A stretch of DNA of 5,288 bases from JARRQB01 sp965368585 (GCA_965368585.1 CBDUNM010000236.1:1-5288); one strand, 5' to 3'; positions 1-5,288 are shown, numbered from the stretch's first letter. The notes: generated by a model from the sequence alone, not told the origin. Translations and numbers: made by a program.

Positions 1-304
1 CGAAGACGGTTTCGGGCCGCACGACCCCGGTTTGACCTATACCGACGACATCGAAAACATCCCGCCGCAATTCCGCCAGCTGGGAGCGGAGGTCAGTATG
101 CAAAACGATGCGGGCGAGATGAAAACCTTCTATGTCACGAGGATAGAAGACGGGCAGCTCACCGTAGACGGCAATCACCCGTTGGCCGGTAAGCCGCTGA
201 TCGTCAAAGTCAGCATACTCGAGGTTAGAGACGCACTGCCGGGTGAAGAGAATACCTCCGGTGTGCATTCCGCAGGTGCGCAGGGCAGCTGTTCTATCAA
301 CTAA
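1..304 (+). CDS. SlyD-like FKBP-type peptidyl-prolyl cis-trans isomerase, C-terminal part (5' end outside window)
   Basis: This is the C-terminal part of a cytoplasmic FKBP-fold prolyl isomerase of the SlyD type, a folding helper that interconverts cis and trans Xaa-Pro bonds. The open frame already runs at the left edge (first whole codon at base 2), and there is no credible start inside the window; the TTG at 32 is internal. The visible protein begins EDGFGPHDPGL, matching the FKBP segment that leads into the SlyD insert-in-flap domain. It continues through an insert-like stretch (PPQFRQLGAEV...TFYVTRIEDG) and returns to the FKBP core with the signature VDGNHPLAGKPLIVKV followed by EVRDA. 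The tail after EVRDA is about 25 residues, ends GSCSIN, and lacks the long His/Cys-rich metal-binding tail of E. coli SlyD. It is encoded on the same strand as glmU but is separated from it by 217 bp, so co-transcription is uncertain. The family call is strong; orthology to slyD itself is not established. Confidence 0.85.
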   Translation, partial: EDGFGPHDPGLTYTDDIENIPPQFRQLGAEVSMQNDAGEMKTFYVTRIEDGQLTVDGNHPLAGKPLIVKVSILEVRDALPGEENTSGVHSAGAQGSCSIN

Positions 305-415
305 TCGACCTTGCCGCCGATTTAGATGGGTAATATTCGATCCCGTCAATCACGGCGTTGGTAATGCGTAACGGATTTTCTCCTGAAAGATAGTTGCACG
401 CTGTCGTTCGCGCGT

Positions 416-431
416 CGTGCCAGAAGGCACG
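416..431. other. Small perfect hairpin upstream of glmU
   Basis: CGTGCC (416-421) and GGCACG (426-431) form a perfect 6-bp GC-rich stem around an AGAA loop. No T-run follows, so it is not a standard intrinsic terminator. It lies about 110 bp after the isomerase stop and 90 bp before glmU. It could affect the end of the upstream message or the glmU leader. A stem of this size can also occur by chance in GC-rich DNA. Confidence 0.25.
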
Positions 432-457
432 CCGATTGTCGTGGGCCGCGGCCGGAC

Positions 458-484
458 TTGACCGGAGCGTCCTTTAGTCAAAAT
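458..484 (+). promoter_or_regulatory. Weak candidate sigma-70-type promoter for glmUS
   Basis: TTGACC (458-463) resembles a -35 box, and CAAAAT (479-484) matches the -10 consensus at four of six positions. The spacer is 15 nt, shorter than the usual 16-18. A start about 30 bp before the glmU ATG would fit. This is the best pair I find in the 217-bp gap but is weak evidence. Confidence 0.2.
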
Positions 485-521
485 TGCATCGGCGCATGGT
501 TGCAAGGAATTCGAAAACTCC

Positions 522-1892
522 ATGAAACTCGGTATTGTCATTCTCGCCGCGGGGCAAGGAACCCGCATGAAATCGCGTCTACCCAAGGTGTTGCATCCAC
601 TGGCGGGCAAGCCGCTGCTGGCGCATGTACTTGAAACCGCCGCGGCCCTTAACCCCGAGCGCACCGTCGTCGTCCACGGCCATGGCGGCGGGCAGGTGAA
701 AACGGTTTTTGCTGAGGTGAGCGGGATATCGTGGGCGGAGCAGGCGGAGCAATTGGGTACGGGCCATGCGGTGCAGCAAGCGATCGGCTATCTGCGGGAC
801 GTCGATCGGGTCCTGGTGTTGTATGGCGATGTCCCGCTGATTCGCCGCACGACTCTGGACCGGCTGATCGCCGGGACCGAGTCGGATCTGGGGCTGCTGA
901 CGGTGAGCCTCGACGACCCTCACGGATACGGCAGAATCGTGCGTGACTCCGCCGGTAATGTACTGCGTATCGTCGAGCAGAAGGACGCTTCTCCCGAAGA
1001 ACTCACTATCTCCGAAATCAACACCGGAATCATGCTGGTTGGCGCCGAACGACTGCATGATTGGCTGGATCGTTTGTCAAACGACAATGCCCAGGGCGAA
1101 TACTATCTGACCGACCTGATTGAAATGGCGGTGCACGCAGGCGTGGCGGTGCATGTCGAGCAGCCGGGCGACCCGGTCGAAGCCGAAGGCGTCAACGACC
1201 GGGTGCAGCTTGCCGAGCTGGAGCGGGCCTACCAACTCGACCAGGCACGTCAGCTGCTACTGGCCGGGGTCACCCTTACCGACCCCGGGCGTTTCGACTT
1301 GCGCGGCCGACTCACCCACGGTCAGGACGTGGTGATCGACGTAAACGTGATCGTCGAAGGTGAAGTGACCCTGGGGAACAATGTCCGCATCGGCGCCAAT
1401 ACGGTCTTACGCAACGTCGCGGTGGACGACGATGTCGAAATCTACGAAAACTGCGTGCTCGAGGATGCGCACATCGGTCCCGCCAGCCGCATCGGCCCGT
1501 ATTCGCGCTTACGTCCGGGGGCCTACCTAGTGGGCGGTGCGCACGTGGGCAACTTCGTCGAGATCAAAAAATCCGTCGTTGGTCTGGGATCAAAGGTGAA
1601 TCACCTCTCCTATATCGGCGACGCCGAGATCGGTGCCGATGTCAATATCGGTGCCGGTACTATTACCTGTAACTACGACGGTGCGAACAAGCACAAAACC
1701 ACTATTGCGGATCGCGCCTTCATCGGGTCGAATACAGCCCTGGTCGCACCGGTCACCGTCAATGAAGGGGCGACGGTCGGCGCGGGAACCGTCCTGGGTA
1801 AGGACGCGCCGGCGGACAAGCTTACATTGACCCGAGCTCGCCAGATTACCTTCGATAACTGGACGCGCCCCATCAAAAGACCAAAGGAGTAA
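522..1892 (+). CDS. glmU: Bifunctional UDP-N-acetylglucosamine pyrophosphorylase / glucosamine-1-phosphate N-acetyltransferase
   Basis: GlmU is a cytoplasmic enzyme that makes the last two steps to UDP-GlcNAc: it acetylates GlcN-1-P with acetyl-CoA, then couples GlcNAc-1-P to UTP. The product is 456 aa, the length of E. coli GlmU. The N-terminal uridyltransferase domain (about 1-225) has the nucleotide-binding loop LAAGQGTRM (8-16) with Lys22, QLGTGHA (77-83), YGD with metal-ligand candidate Asp103, GYGRIV (135-140), Glu152, EINTG (165-169) and Asn225. From about residue 248 the protein is a left-handed beta-helix of hexapeptide repeats. It carries the acetyltransferase residues Arg331, Lys349, catalytic-base candidate His361, Tyr364 and Asn375. 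All key residues are present, so it should be active. The ATG at 522 puts the nucleotide loop at the usual distance from the N terminus; a weak AAGGA (504-508) lies 13 nt upstream. It forms a two-gene unit with glmS, 5 nt downstream. Confidence 0.97.
   Translation: MKLGIVILAAGQGTRMKSRLPKVLHPLAGKPLLAHVLETAAALNPERTVVVHGHGGGQVKTVFAEVSGISWAEQAEQLGTGHAVQQAIGYLRDVDRVLVLYGDVPLIRRTTLDRLIAGTESDLGLLTVSLDDPHGYGRIVRDSAGNVLRIVEQKDASPEELTISEINTGIMLVGAERLHDWLDRLSNDNAQGEYYLTDLIEMAVHAGVAVHVEQPGDPVEAEGVNDRVQLAELERAYQLDQARQLLLAGVTLTDPGRFDLRGRLTHGQDVVIDVNVIVEGEVTLGNNVRIGANTVLRNVAVDDDVEIYENCVLEDAHIGPASRIGPYSRLRPGAYLVGGAHVGNFVEIKKSVVGLGSKVNHLSYIGDAEIGADVNIGAGTITCNYDGANKHKTTIADRAFIGSNTALVAPVTVNEGATVGAGTVLGKDAPADKLTLTRARQITFDNWTRPIKRPKE
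1883..1889 (+). promoter_or_regulatory. Shine-Dalgarno of glmS, embedded in the glmU 3' end
   Basis: AAAGGAG lies 8 nt before the glmS ATG and overlaps the last sense codons of glmU (AAG GAG TAA). Ribosomes finishing glmU therefore stop on top of the glmS initiation region, which suggests translational coupling. The 5-nt gap leaves no room for a separate glmS leader or riboswitch. Confidence 0.8.
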
Positions 1893-1897
1893 ATCCT

Positions 1898-3721
1898 ATG
1901 TGCGGTATCGTCGGTGCTGTCGCGGAGCGCGACGTCGTCCCGATTCTCATGGAAGGCCTGCGTCGCCTGGAGTATCGCGGCTACGACTCGGCCGGAATCG
2001 CCGTGCGGCAAAGCGAGCACATCCAGCGCATTCGCTCAGTAGGCAAGGTCGCCATGCTGCAGCAACTCCTCGACCAAAGTGCGATCAATGGCGACATGGG
2101 CATTGCTCACACGCGTTGGGCGACCCACGGCATGCCGGCGGAACGCAACGCGCACCCGCACATGAGCGGTGAGCGCGTCGCGATCGTCCACAACGGCATC
2201 ATCGAGAATCACGCCGAACTGCGGGCACAACTGGAAGTGGAGGGTTTCGGTTTTACCTCGGAGACCGATACCGAGGTGATCGCGCATCTCTTGGCTAGCA
2301 CCTTGGAGCAGTCACCCGATCTGCTCGACGCGGTGCAGGCAGCGCGCGGCCGCCTGGTGGGCGCCTATGCGCTGGCGGTGATGAGCCCAAACGATCCGGA
2401 TCGTTTGGTGGTCGCGCGCGTTGGCAGCCCTTTGGTTATCGGTATCGGTTTGGGCGAAAACTACATTGCCTCCGATGTATTCGCGCTTCTGCCCGTTACA
2501 CAAAGATTTATCTTTCTCGAAGAGGGAGACGTCGCCGAGATACGCCGCGATTCCGTCACCGTTTTCGACGAACATGGGAACCGGGTCGAGCGCGTTGCGC
2601 GGGAGTCGCGTCAGGCCGCGGCGACCGTCGACAAGGGTCCCTATAAGCACTACATGCTGAAGGAGATCTTTGAGCAACCCGGCGTGATTGCCGAGACCCT
2701 GGAGGGCCGGATTCACAAAGGCCGCCTACTGGAAGAAAGCTTTGGTCACGAGGCCAAGACCTTGTTCGACCGAACCCGTTCGGTACAGATCGTGGCGTGC
2801 GGGACCAGTTATCACGCCGGAATGGTCGCCCGATATTGGCTGGAAGAAATTGGTATACCGTGCAGTGTCGAGGTCGCCAGCGAGTACCGTTATCGCAAGG
2901 TCATGGTGCCCGACGATTGCCTGTTCGTGACGGTTTCCCAGTCCGGTGAAACGGCCGATACCCTGGCGGCGTTGCGCAGTGCGAAGACGGCCGGTTATCT
3001 CGGCAGTCTGGTGGTTTGTAACGTCCCCGAAAGTTCCCTGGTCCGCGACTCGGACGTGGCTTTGATGACGCGCGCCGGCCCCGAGATAGGCGTGGCGTCT
3101 ACCAAGGCTTTCACCACCCAACTGGTGGCCTTGCGCCTGCTGACGCTTGCCCTCGCGCGTCGTCACGGAATGACACCCGAGCGGGAACGCGAGCTGGTGA
3201 ATGAACTGCACGCTCTGCCTCGTCAGGTGGAAGTTGTGCTCGAGCTGTCGGACGCCATTGCCGATATCGCAAACGACTTCAGCGACAAGGAAAACGCCCT
3301 GTTTCTCGGACGCGGTACCTTCTACCCGGTCGCCATGGAAGGTGCGCTAAAACTCAAGGAGATTTCATATATTCATGCGGAAGCCTACCCCGCCGGCGAA
3401 CTCAAGCATGGACCCTTGGCACTGGTCGACGAACGCATGCCCGTCGTTTGCGCGTTACCCGACGACCCCTTGTTGGAGAAGGTCTTGTCCAACCTCCAGG
3501 AAGTGCGAGCCCGGGGCGGCGAGCTTTTTCTGTTCAGTGATCAGAAGATAAACATCGAGCTGGATAGGTACCGCAATCTGACGCTCGCCGATATCAACCC
3601 GTCGACCGCACCGATCGTCTACAGCGTCCCGCTGCAACTTCTTTCGTACCACGTCGCGGTACTCAAAGGCACCGACGTCGATCAGCCGCGCAACCTGGCC
3701 AAATCCGTCACCGTTGAGTAG
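1898..3721 (+). CDS. glmS: Glutamine--fructose-6-phosphate aminotransferase (isomerizing)
   Basis: GlmS converts fructose-6-phosphate and glutamine to glucosamine-6-phosphate and glutamate, the committed cytoplasmic step of amino-sugar synthesis that feeds GlmM and GlmU. The product is 607 aa, against 609 in E. coli. The N-terminal glutaminase domain (about 1-240) starts MCGIVGA, with nucleophile Cys2 exposed after Met removal, and has HTRWATHG (71-78), Asn99-Gly100 and Asp124. Two SIS sugar-isomerase domains follow. The first contains CGTS (301-304), SQSGETADT (347-355) and STKAFTTQ (401-408). The second contains Glu488 and His504, and the C-terminal tail DQPRNLAKSVTVE carries the active-site lysine, Lys602. 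All motifs are intact. The oddity is the stop codon: TAG is made from the last two bases of a TGAGTA direct repeat plus the first G of the inverted repeat of the adjacent element. Without the element the frame would continue TAC TCC TAA, giving 609 aa ending VTVEYS. Confidence 0.97.
   Translation: MCGIVGAVAERDVVPILMEGLRRLEYRGYDSAGIAVRQSEHIQRIRSVGKVAMLQQLLDQSAINGDMGIAHTRWATHGMPAERNAHPHMSGERVAIVHNGIIENHAELRAQLEVEGFGFTSETDTEVIAHLLASTLEQSPDLLDAVQAARGRLVGAYALAVMSPNDPDRLVVARVGSPLVIGIGLGENYIASDVFALLPVTQRFIFLEEGDVAEIRRDSVTVFDEHGNRVERVARESRQAAATVDKGPYKHYMLKEIFEQPGVIAETLEGRIHKGRLLEESFGHEAKTLFDRTRSVQIVACGTSYHAGMVARYWLEEIGIPCSVEVASEYRYRKVMVPDDCLFVTVSQSGETADTLAALRSAKTAGYLGSLVVCNVPESSLVRDSDVALMTRAGPEIGVASTKAFTTQLVALRLLTLALARRHGMTPERERELVNELHALPRQVEVVLELSDAIADIANDFSDKENALFLGRGTFYPVAMEGALKLKEISYIHAEAYPAGELKHGPLALVDERMPVVCALPDDPLLEKVLSNLQEVRARGGELFLFSDQKINIELDRYRNLTLADINPSTAPIVYSVPLQLLSYHVAVLKGTDVDQPRNLAKSVTVE
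3715..3720. repeat. Left copy of 6-bp target-site duplication (TGAGTA)
   Basis: TGAGTA directly abuts the outer end of the left inverted repeat and recurs directly outside the right one at 4369-4374. A 6-bp direct repeat at exactly both outer edges of perfect inverted repeats is the footprint expected of cut-and-paste-type insertion. This copy lies in the last codons of glmS (GTT GAG TA). Confidence 0.75.
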
Positions 3722-3745
3722 GGGTCAAGTCTAGCAATATATAGT
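3721..3745 (+). repeat. Left terminal inverted repeat (25 bp)
   Basis: Starts GGGGTCAAGTC and ends AATATATAGT. It is the exact reverse complement of 4344-4368 with no mismatch. The outer half is GC-containing and the inner half AT-rich, and it includes a CTAG tetranucleotide. Its first base completes the glmS TAG stop. Similarity between the two ends stops inside base 3745. Confidence 0.95.
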
Positions 3746-3750
3746 TAATC

Positions 3751-3766
3751 GGATCAGTAGTGATCC
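3751..3766. terminator. Hairpin between the convergent glmS and HNH genes (possible weak bidirectional terminator)
   Basis: GGATCA (3751-3756) and TGATCC (3761-3766) form a perfect 6-bp stem around GTAG. The hairpin is 30 bp after the glmS stop and just past the HNH stop, the expected place for transcript ends of convergent genes. Neither side is followed by a clear T-run, so termination is only a possibility. Confidence 0.3.
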
Positions 3767-3769
3767 TTG

Positions 3770-4198
3770 TCACTCTGGACCGCCAGACTTCGGGCCTTTG
3801 CCATGGAGCAGGGACTCCAGGCCTTCGAAGGGTCGATGGGTCGTCTGCTGACTGCTTGCGTGCCCACCGCCTTTGCCACCGGCGGCAACATGTTCCTCGT
3901 ATCTTTGGTGCTCGTTGTCGTGGCAGTAGAGACAAAGGAGTTCCCAGTTACTCCCATCGGGTGGGTTGTTGTCGTGGTTGTGGTCTCGGTGGTGGACGGT
4001 CAGCTCGCGCAGGTTGGCATGGTTGAAATCTCTGCCGCAGCGTCCACAGACCCAGGGGTAGAGCTTTAGCGCCTGCTCGCGGTAGCCCTTCTCACGTTCT
4101 TCGCGCGCACGGCGCGCATCGGCGACTACCCGATCCAGGCGATTCCCGTCGCCTTCCTGCTGCCGCTGGGGCCGACGCGACGATGTTTGTTTCGGCAT
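3770..4198 (-). CDS. yajD: YajD-type HNH nuclease family protein
   Basis: The predicted product is 142 aa of the HNH (beta-beta-alpha metal) superfamily, probably a DNA-cleaving or DNA-binding cytoplasmic protein. The biological role of YajD proteins is not known to me. The core is very like E. coli YajD: YREQALKLYPWVCGRCGRDF (39-58), then LRELTVHH, then DGSNWELLCLYCHDNEH. Putative zinc ligands are Cys51, Cys54, Cys89 and Cys92. Putative HNH residues are His69-His70, Asn84 and His93. The C-terminal PFEGLESLL resembles the PFADL segment near the YajD end, so the protein looks complete. It has a charged N-terminal extension of about 35 residues, rich in Arg/Gln/Glu, making it longer than the roughly 115-aa E. 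coli protein. The ATG has a strong AGGAGG 8 nt upstream. The gene is convergent to glmS and is the sole gene inside the inverted-repeat element. It may be the cargo, or a contributor to mobility as HNH proteins are in some homing systems. Confidence 0.9.
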   Translation of the reverse strand: MPKQTSSRRPQRQQEGDGNRLDRVVADARRAREEREKGYREQALKLYPWVCGRCGRDFNHANLRELTVHHRDHNHDNNPPDGSNWELLCLYCHDNEHQRYEEHVAAGGKGGGHASSQQTTHRPFEGLESLLHGKGPKSGGPE

Positions 4199-4206
4199 CT
4201 CGGACT

Positions 4207-4212
4207 CCTCCT
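4207..4212 (-). promoter_or_regulatory. Strong Shine-Dalgarno of the HNH gene
   Basis: The minus strand reads AGGAGG with 8 nt to the ATG at 4198. This near-ideal site fixes the start of the HNH gene and argues that the N-terminal extension is really translated. Confidence 0.8.
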
Positions 4213-4230
4213 GGTAAATCTCTCGACGCG

Positions 4231-4239
4231 ATTCTAGCA
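4231..4239 (-). promoter_or_regulatory. Candidate extended -10 promoter for the HNH gene
   Basis: On the minus strand TGC TAGAAT forms an extended -10 element (TGn plus a five-of-six match to TATAAT), about 33 nt upstream of the HNH start codon. The -35 region at 17-nt spacing (CGGCCA) is poor, which an extended -10 can tolerate. The promoter would lie inside the element, making the cassette self-sufficient for expression. Confidence 0.4.
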
Positions 4240-4309
4240 GTTGTTGGCACGGTTGGCCGGGGAGGGCGGTGTAAGCGGCTTGGGGAAAAACTAAGATTCC
4301 TGGCCCTTG

Positions 4310-4340
4310 GTATTCGGCAATTCGACCGTATTCGGAAATT
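4310..4340 (+). repeat. Subterminal tandem direct repeat next to the right TIR
   Basis: GTATTCGGCAATT (4310-4322) and GTATTCGGAAATT (4328-4340) match at 12 of 13 positions with an 18-bp period. They end 3 bp inside the right terminal repeat. Short subterminal repeats of this kind often bind transposases, but here the function is inferred only from position. A shorter look-alike, TAATCGGA (3746-3753), sits just inside the left repeat in the same direction. Confidence 0.5.
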
Positions 4341-4343
4341 TTT

Positions 4344-4368
4344 ACTATATATTGCTAGACTTGACCCC
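4344..4368 (-). repeat. Right terminal inverted repeat (25 bp)
   Basis: Exact reverse complement of 3721-3745; on the plus strand it begins ACTATATATT and ends CTTGACCCC. It carries an outward-facing TTGACC (4361-4366) that resembles a -35 box. The next base outward begins the right TGAGTA copy. Confidence 0.95.
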
Positions 4369-4374
4369 TGAGTA
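4369..4374. repeat. Right copy of 6-bp target-site duplication (TGAGTA)
   Basis: Second TGAGTA, directly outside the right inverted repeat. It is followed by CTCCTAAGTACT. Joined to the left copy with the element removed, this restores an open glmS frame ending TAC TCC TAA at 4379-4381. Confidence 0.75.
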
Positions 4375-4600
4375 CTCCTAAGTACTACGTATGTGTAGAT
4401 CCGCCTGTGGCGAATGAGCTAGTCTTTCCTCATCTGTTTCGGGATAGCGTTGGAGATCGATATGCGATGTCGCGCGTTGCTGCAGCGTGCTGCCCGCTCC
4501 ACCCTTTTTTGTCACGTCGAAGCCGTTCGCTGGTCTGAGCGCGGCCCTGCGCCCGGCGCGGACGCTGCCGAATGCGACCTACGCTGACGGCGTAATCAAC

Positions 4601-5191
4601 ATGGCGACTCCTCTGTCCAAAAAGCAAATCGAACAGCTCCCGCTGCACCCCTACGACGCCATGCGCGAAGATCTGCAGACGGGGGATCTGGTCTTTTGTT
4701 CCGGGTCGTATTTCTTCTCCAAGGCGATACAACGGTTTACGCACTCGGTGTGGAGCCACGTCGGCATGATCTATAAGGACCCCACCCTGGAGCGTGTCTT
4801 CGTGTTGGAAAGCGAGACCCTGATCGGGGTGCGCCTGGCACCGTTGTCCAAGTATCTACGCGATTACCATGGCAAGAACCGACCCTACAAAGGCAACATC
4901 GTAGTCGCGCGGGTGAACCCGCCGATCGATGAGCAAAAGCTCAACCATGCGATCAGTTACGGTATGGACGAGCTCACCAAGCCTTACGATAATTTCGAAA
5001 TCGTGCGCATCGGTTTTCGCATCCTGTTCAGAGTCACGCGTCGCACGCGCGATCGCAAATACATCTGCTCGGAGCTCGTTTACGACTGTTTTGAAGGCAT
5101 CGGCGTTCCCTTCAGCCTGAGCGACGAATACGTCAGCCCGGACGATATCTGGCTGGACGAGCAAGTCCAGCCGCAGTACCGGATCATGTGA
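4601..5191 (+). CDS. YiiX/YebB-like permuted papain-fold protein (peptidase C92 / NlpC-P60 superfamily)
   Basis: The product is 196 aa and resembles the circularly permuted NlpC/P60-like family that includes YiiX (peptidase C92), whose members are thiol hydrolases acting on amide or ester bonds. The substrate here is unknown. In permuted members the His comes before the Cys. Here LQTGDLVFCSG (26-35) leads into the SHVGMIY segment with candidate catalytic His53, followed by FVLESET (67-73), where Glu70 may be a polar partner. Near the C terminus is KYICSELVYDCF with candidate nucleophile Cys156, and then VSPDDIW. There is no clear signal peptide or membrane segment. The ATG at 4601 gives a length close to the family's roughly 200 aa. 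The frame stays open upstream to a GTG at 4487, but that extension has no recognisable features. No good Shine-Dalgarno precedes 4601, so the start is uncertain; the next ATG, at 4661, is also possible. No functional link to glmUS is evident. Confidence 0.83.
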   Translation: MATPLSKKQIEQLPLHPYDAMREDLQTGDLVFCSGSYFFSKAIQRFTHSVWSHVGMIYKDPTLERVFVLESETLIGVRLAPLSKYLRDYHGKNRPYKGNIVVARVNPPIDEQKLNHAISYGMDELTKPYDNFEIVRIGFRILFRVTRRTRDRKYICSELVYDCFEGIGVPFSLSDEYVSPDDIWLDEQVQPQYRIM

Positions 5192-5288
5192 TGTGCTAGC
5201 CGGCGTGTTGCACCAGTATCCGTATTGAGCGCGCCGGACCGGTGCGGCTGGACGCCGCTGTGGAGCGAAAGGCATAGCCGTCGCTACG

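Larger units (their letters stand above)
3721..4368. mobile_element. 648-bp TIR-bounded non-autonomous element carrying one HNH nuclease gene
   Basis: The unit is delimited by perfect 25-bp terminal inverted repeats (3721-3745 and 4344-4368) and flanked by a TGAGTA direct repeat (3715-3720 and 4369-4374). Inside is a single intact minus-strand gene for a YajD-type HNH protein (3770-4198). Its stop lies only 24 bp from the left repeat, and about 145 bp of leader separates its start from the right repeat. No transposase, integrase or resolvase is encoded, so movement would need an enzyme supplied in trans, unless the HNH protein itself takes part. The repeats begin GGGGTC. This recalls Tn3-family ends, but those usually have 38-bp repeats and 5-bp duplications. 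Related GGGGTCA-type palindromes are also, from memory and unverified, seen near Y1-type transposases, which normally leave no duplication. The family is therefore left open. The boundary evidence is strong; naming it a cargo-carrying miniature element is inference. Confidence 0.75.

Noticed and set aside
579..1058. Long minus-strand open frame inside glmU, and similar ones inside glmS
   Set aside because: The sense frames are unmistakable enzymes. The antisense translations show no motifs and are typical shadows in GC-rich genes.
1893..1897. glmS ribozyme or riboswitch upstream of glmS
   Set aside because: Only 5 nt separate glmU and glmS, and the self-cleaving glmS ribozyme is a feature of Gram-positive lineages.
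3760..4069. Plus-strand open frames overlapping the HNH gene
   Set aside because: They are antisense to a frame with clear YajD motifs and a strong ribosome-binding site, and their translations look like low-complexity shadows (runs of Val).
3721..4368. A Tn7 or Tn7-like insertion at attTn7
   Set aside because: The ends begin GGGGTC rather than TGTG, the duplication is 6 bp rather than 5, the position is at the stop codon rather than about 25 bp beyond it, and no tns genes are present.
3720..4369. Reading the inverted repeat as 26 bp
   Set aside because: A at 3720 and T at 4369 are also complementary, but only because TGAGTA begins with T and ends with A. Counting them in the repeat destroys the matching direct repeat, so 25 bp plus a 6-bp duplication is the consistent parse.
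4371..4386. AGTACT-CCTA-AGTACT hairpin as the original glmS terminator
   Set aside because: The stem is only 6 bp and AT-rich, each arm is itself a palindrome, and no T-run follows. At most it shows that the insertion occurred beside a small palindromic sequence.
4487..4600. GTG-started N-terminal extension of the C92 protein
   Set aside because: The 38 extra residues show no family motif or signal peptide and there is no ribosome-binding site at the GTG. The ATG at 4601 gives a family-typical length.
5192..5288. Possible terminator or gene after the C92 gene, including CCGGCG (5200) pairing with CGCCGG (5232)
   Set aside because: The loop is 26 nt, no T-run follows, and no supported reading frame starts before the window ends. 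I see nothing reportable here.

Overview
The window looks like chromosomal DNA of a gammaproteobacterium, moderately GC-rich. GlmU and GlmS are close to full-length enterobacterial-type proteins, and the HNH protein has the core of E. coli YajD. I cannot name a genus from the sequence alone.

Layout. (1) 1-304 is the 3' end of a SlyD-like FKBP-type peptidyl-prolyl isomerase gene that enters from the left edge. (2) 305-521 is a non-coding gap with one small hairpin and a weak candidate promoter. (3) 522-1892 is glmU and 1898-3721 is glmS. They are separated by 5 nt, and the glmS Shine-Dalgarno lies inside the last codons of glmU. Together they supply GlcN-6-P and then UDP-GlcNAc for peptidoglycan and LPS. 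(4) 3721-4368 is a compact 648-bp mobile-element-like unit. It has perfect 25-bp terminal inverted repeats flanked by a 6-bp direct repeat (TGAGTA), and its only gene is an intact YajD-type HNH nuclease on the minus strand. No transposase is present. (5) 4375-4600 is a non-coding gap. (6) 4601-5191 encodes a YiiX/C92-type permuted papain-fold (NlpC/P60-like) protein. (7) 5192-5288 holds nothing I can support.

The notable feature is the unit right after glmS. It appears to have inserted into the last codons of glmS, so that the TAG stop is built from two bases of the target duplication plus the first base of the element. Removing the element and one TGAGTA copy restores a reading frame that ends two codons later (Tyr-Ser-stop). 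The glmS 3' end is also the classical Tn7 attachment locus, but this element does not have Tn7 ends. The simplest reading is a non-autonomous, TIR-bounded cassette carrying an HNH nuclease and mobilised by an enzyme encoded elsewhere. I cannot assign its family without a search.
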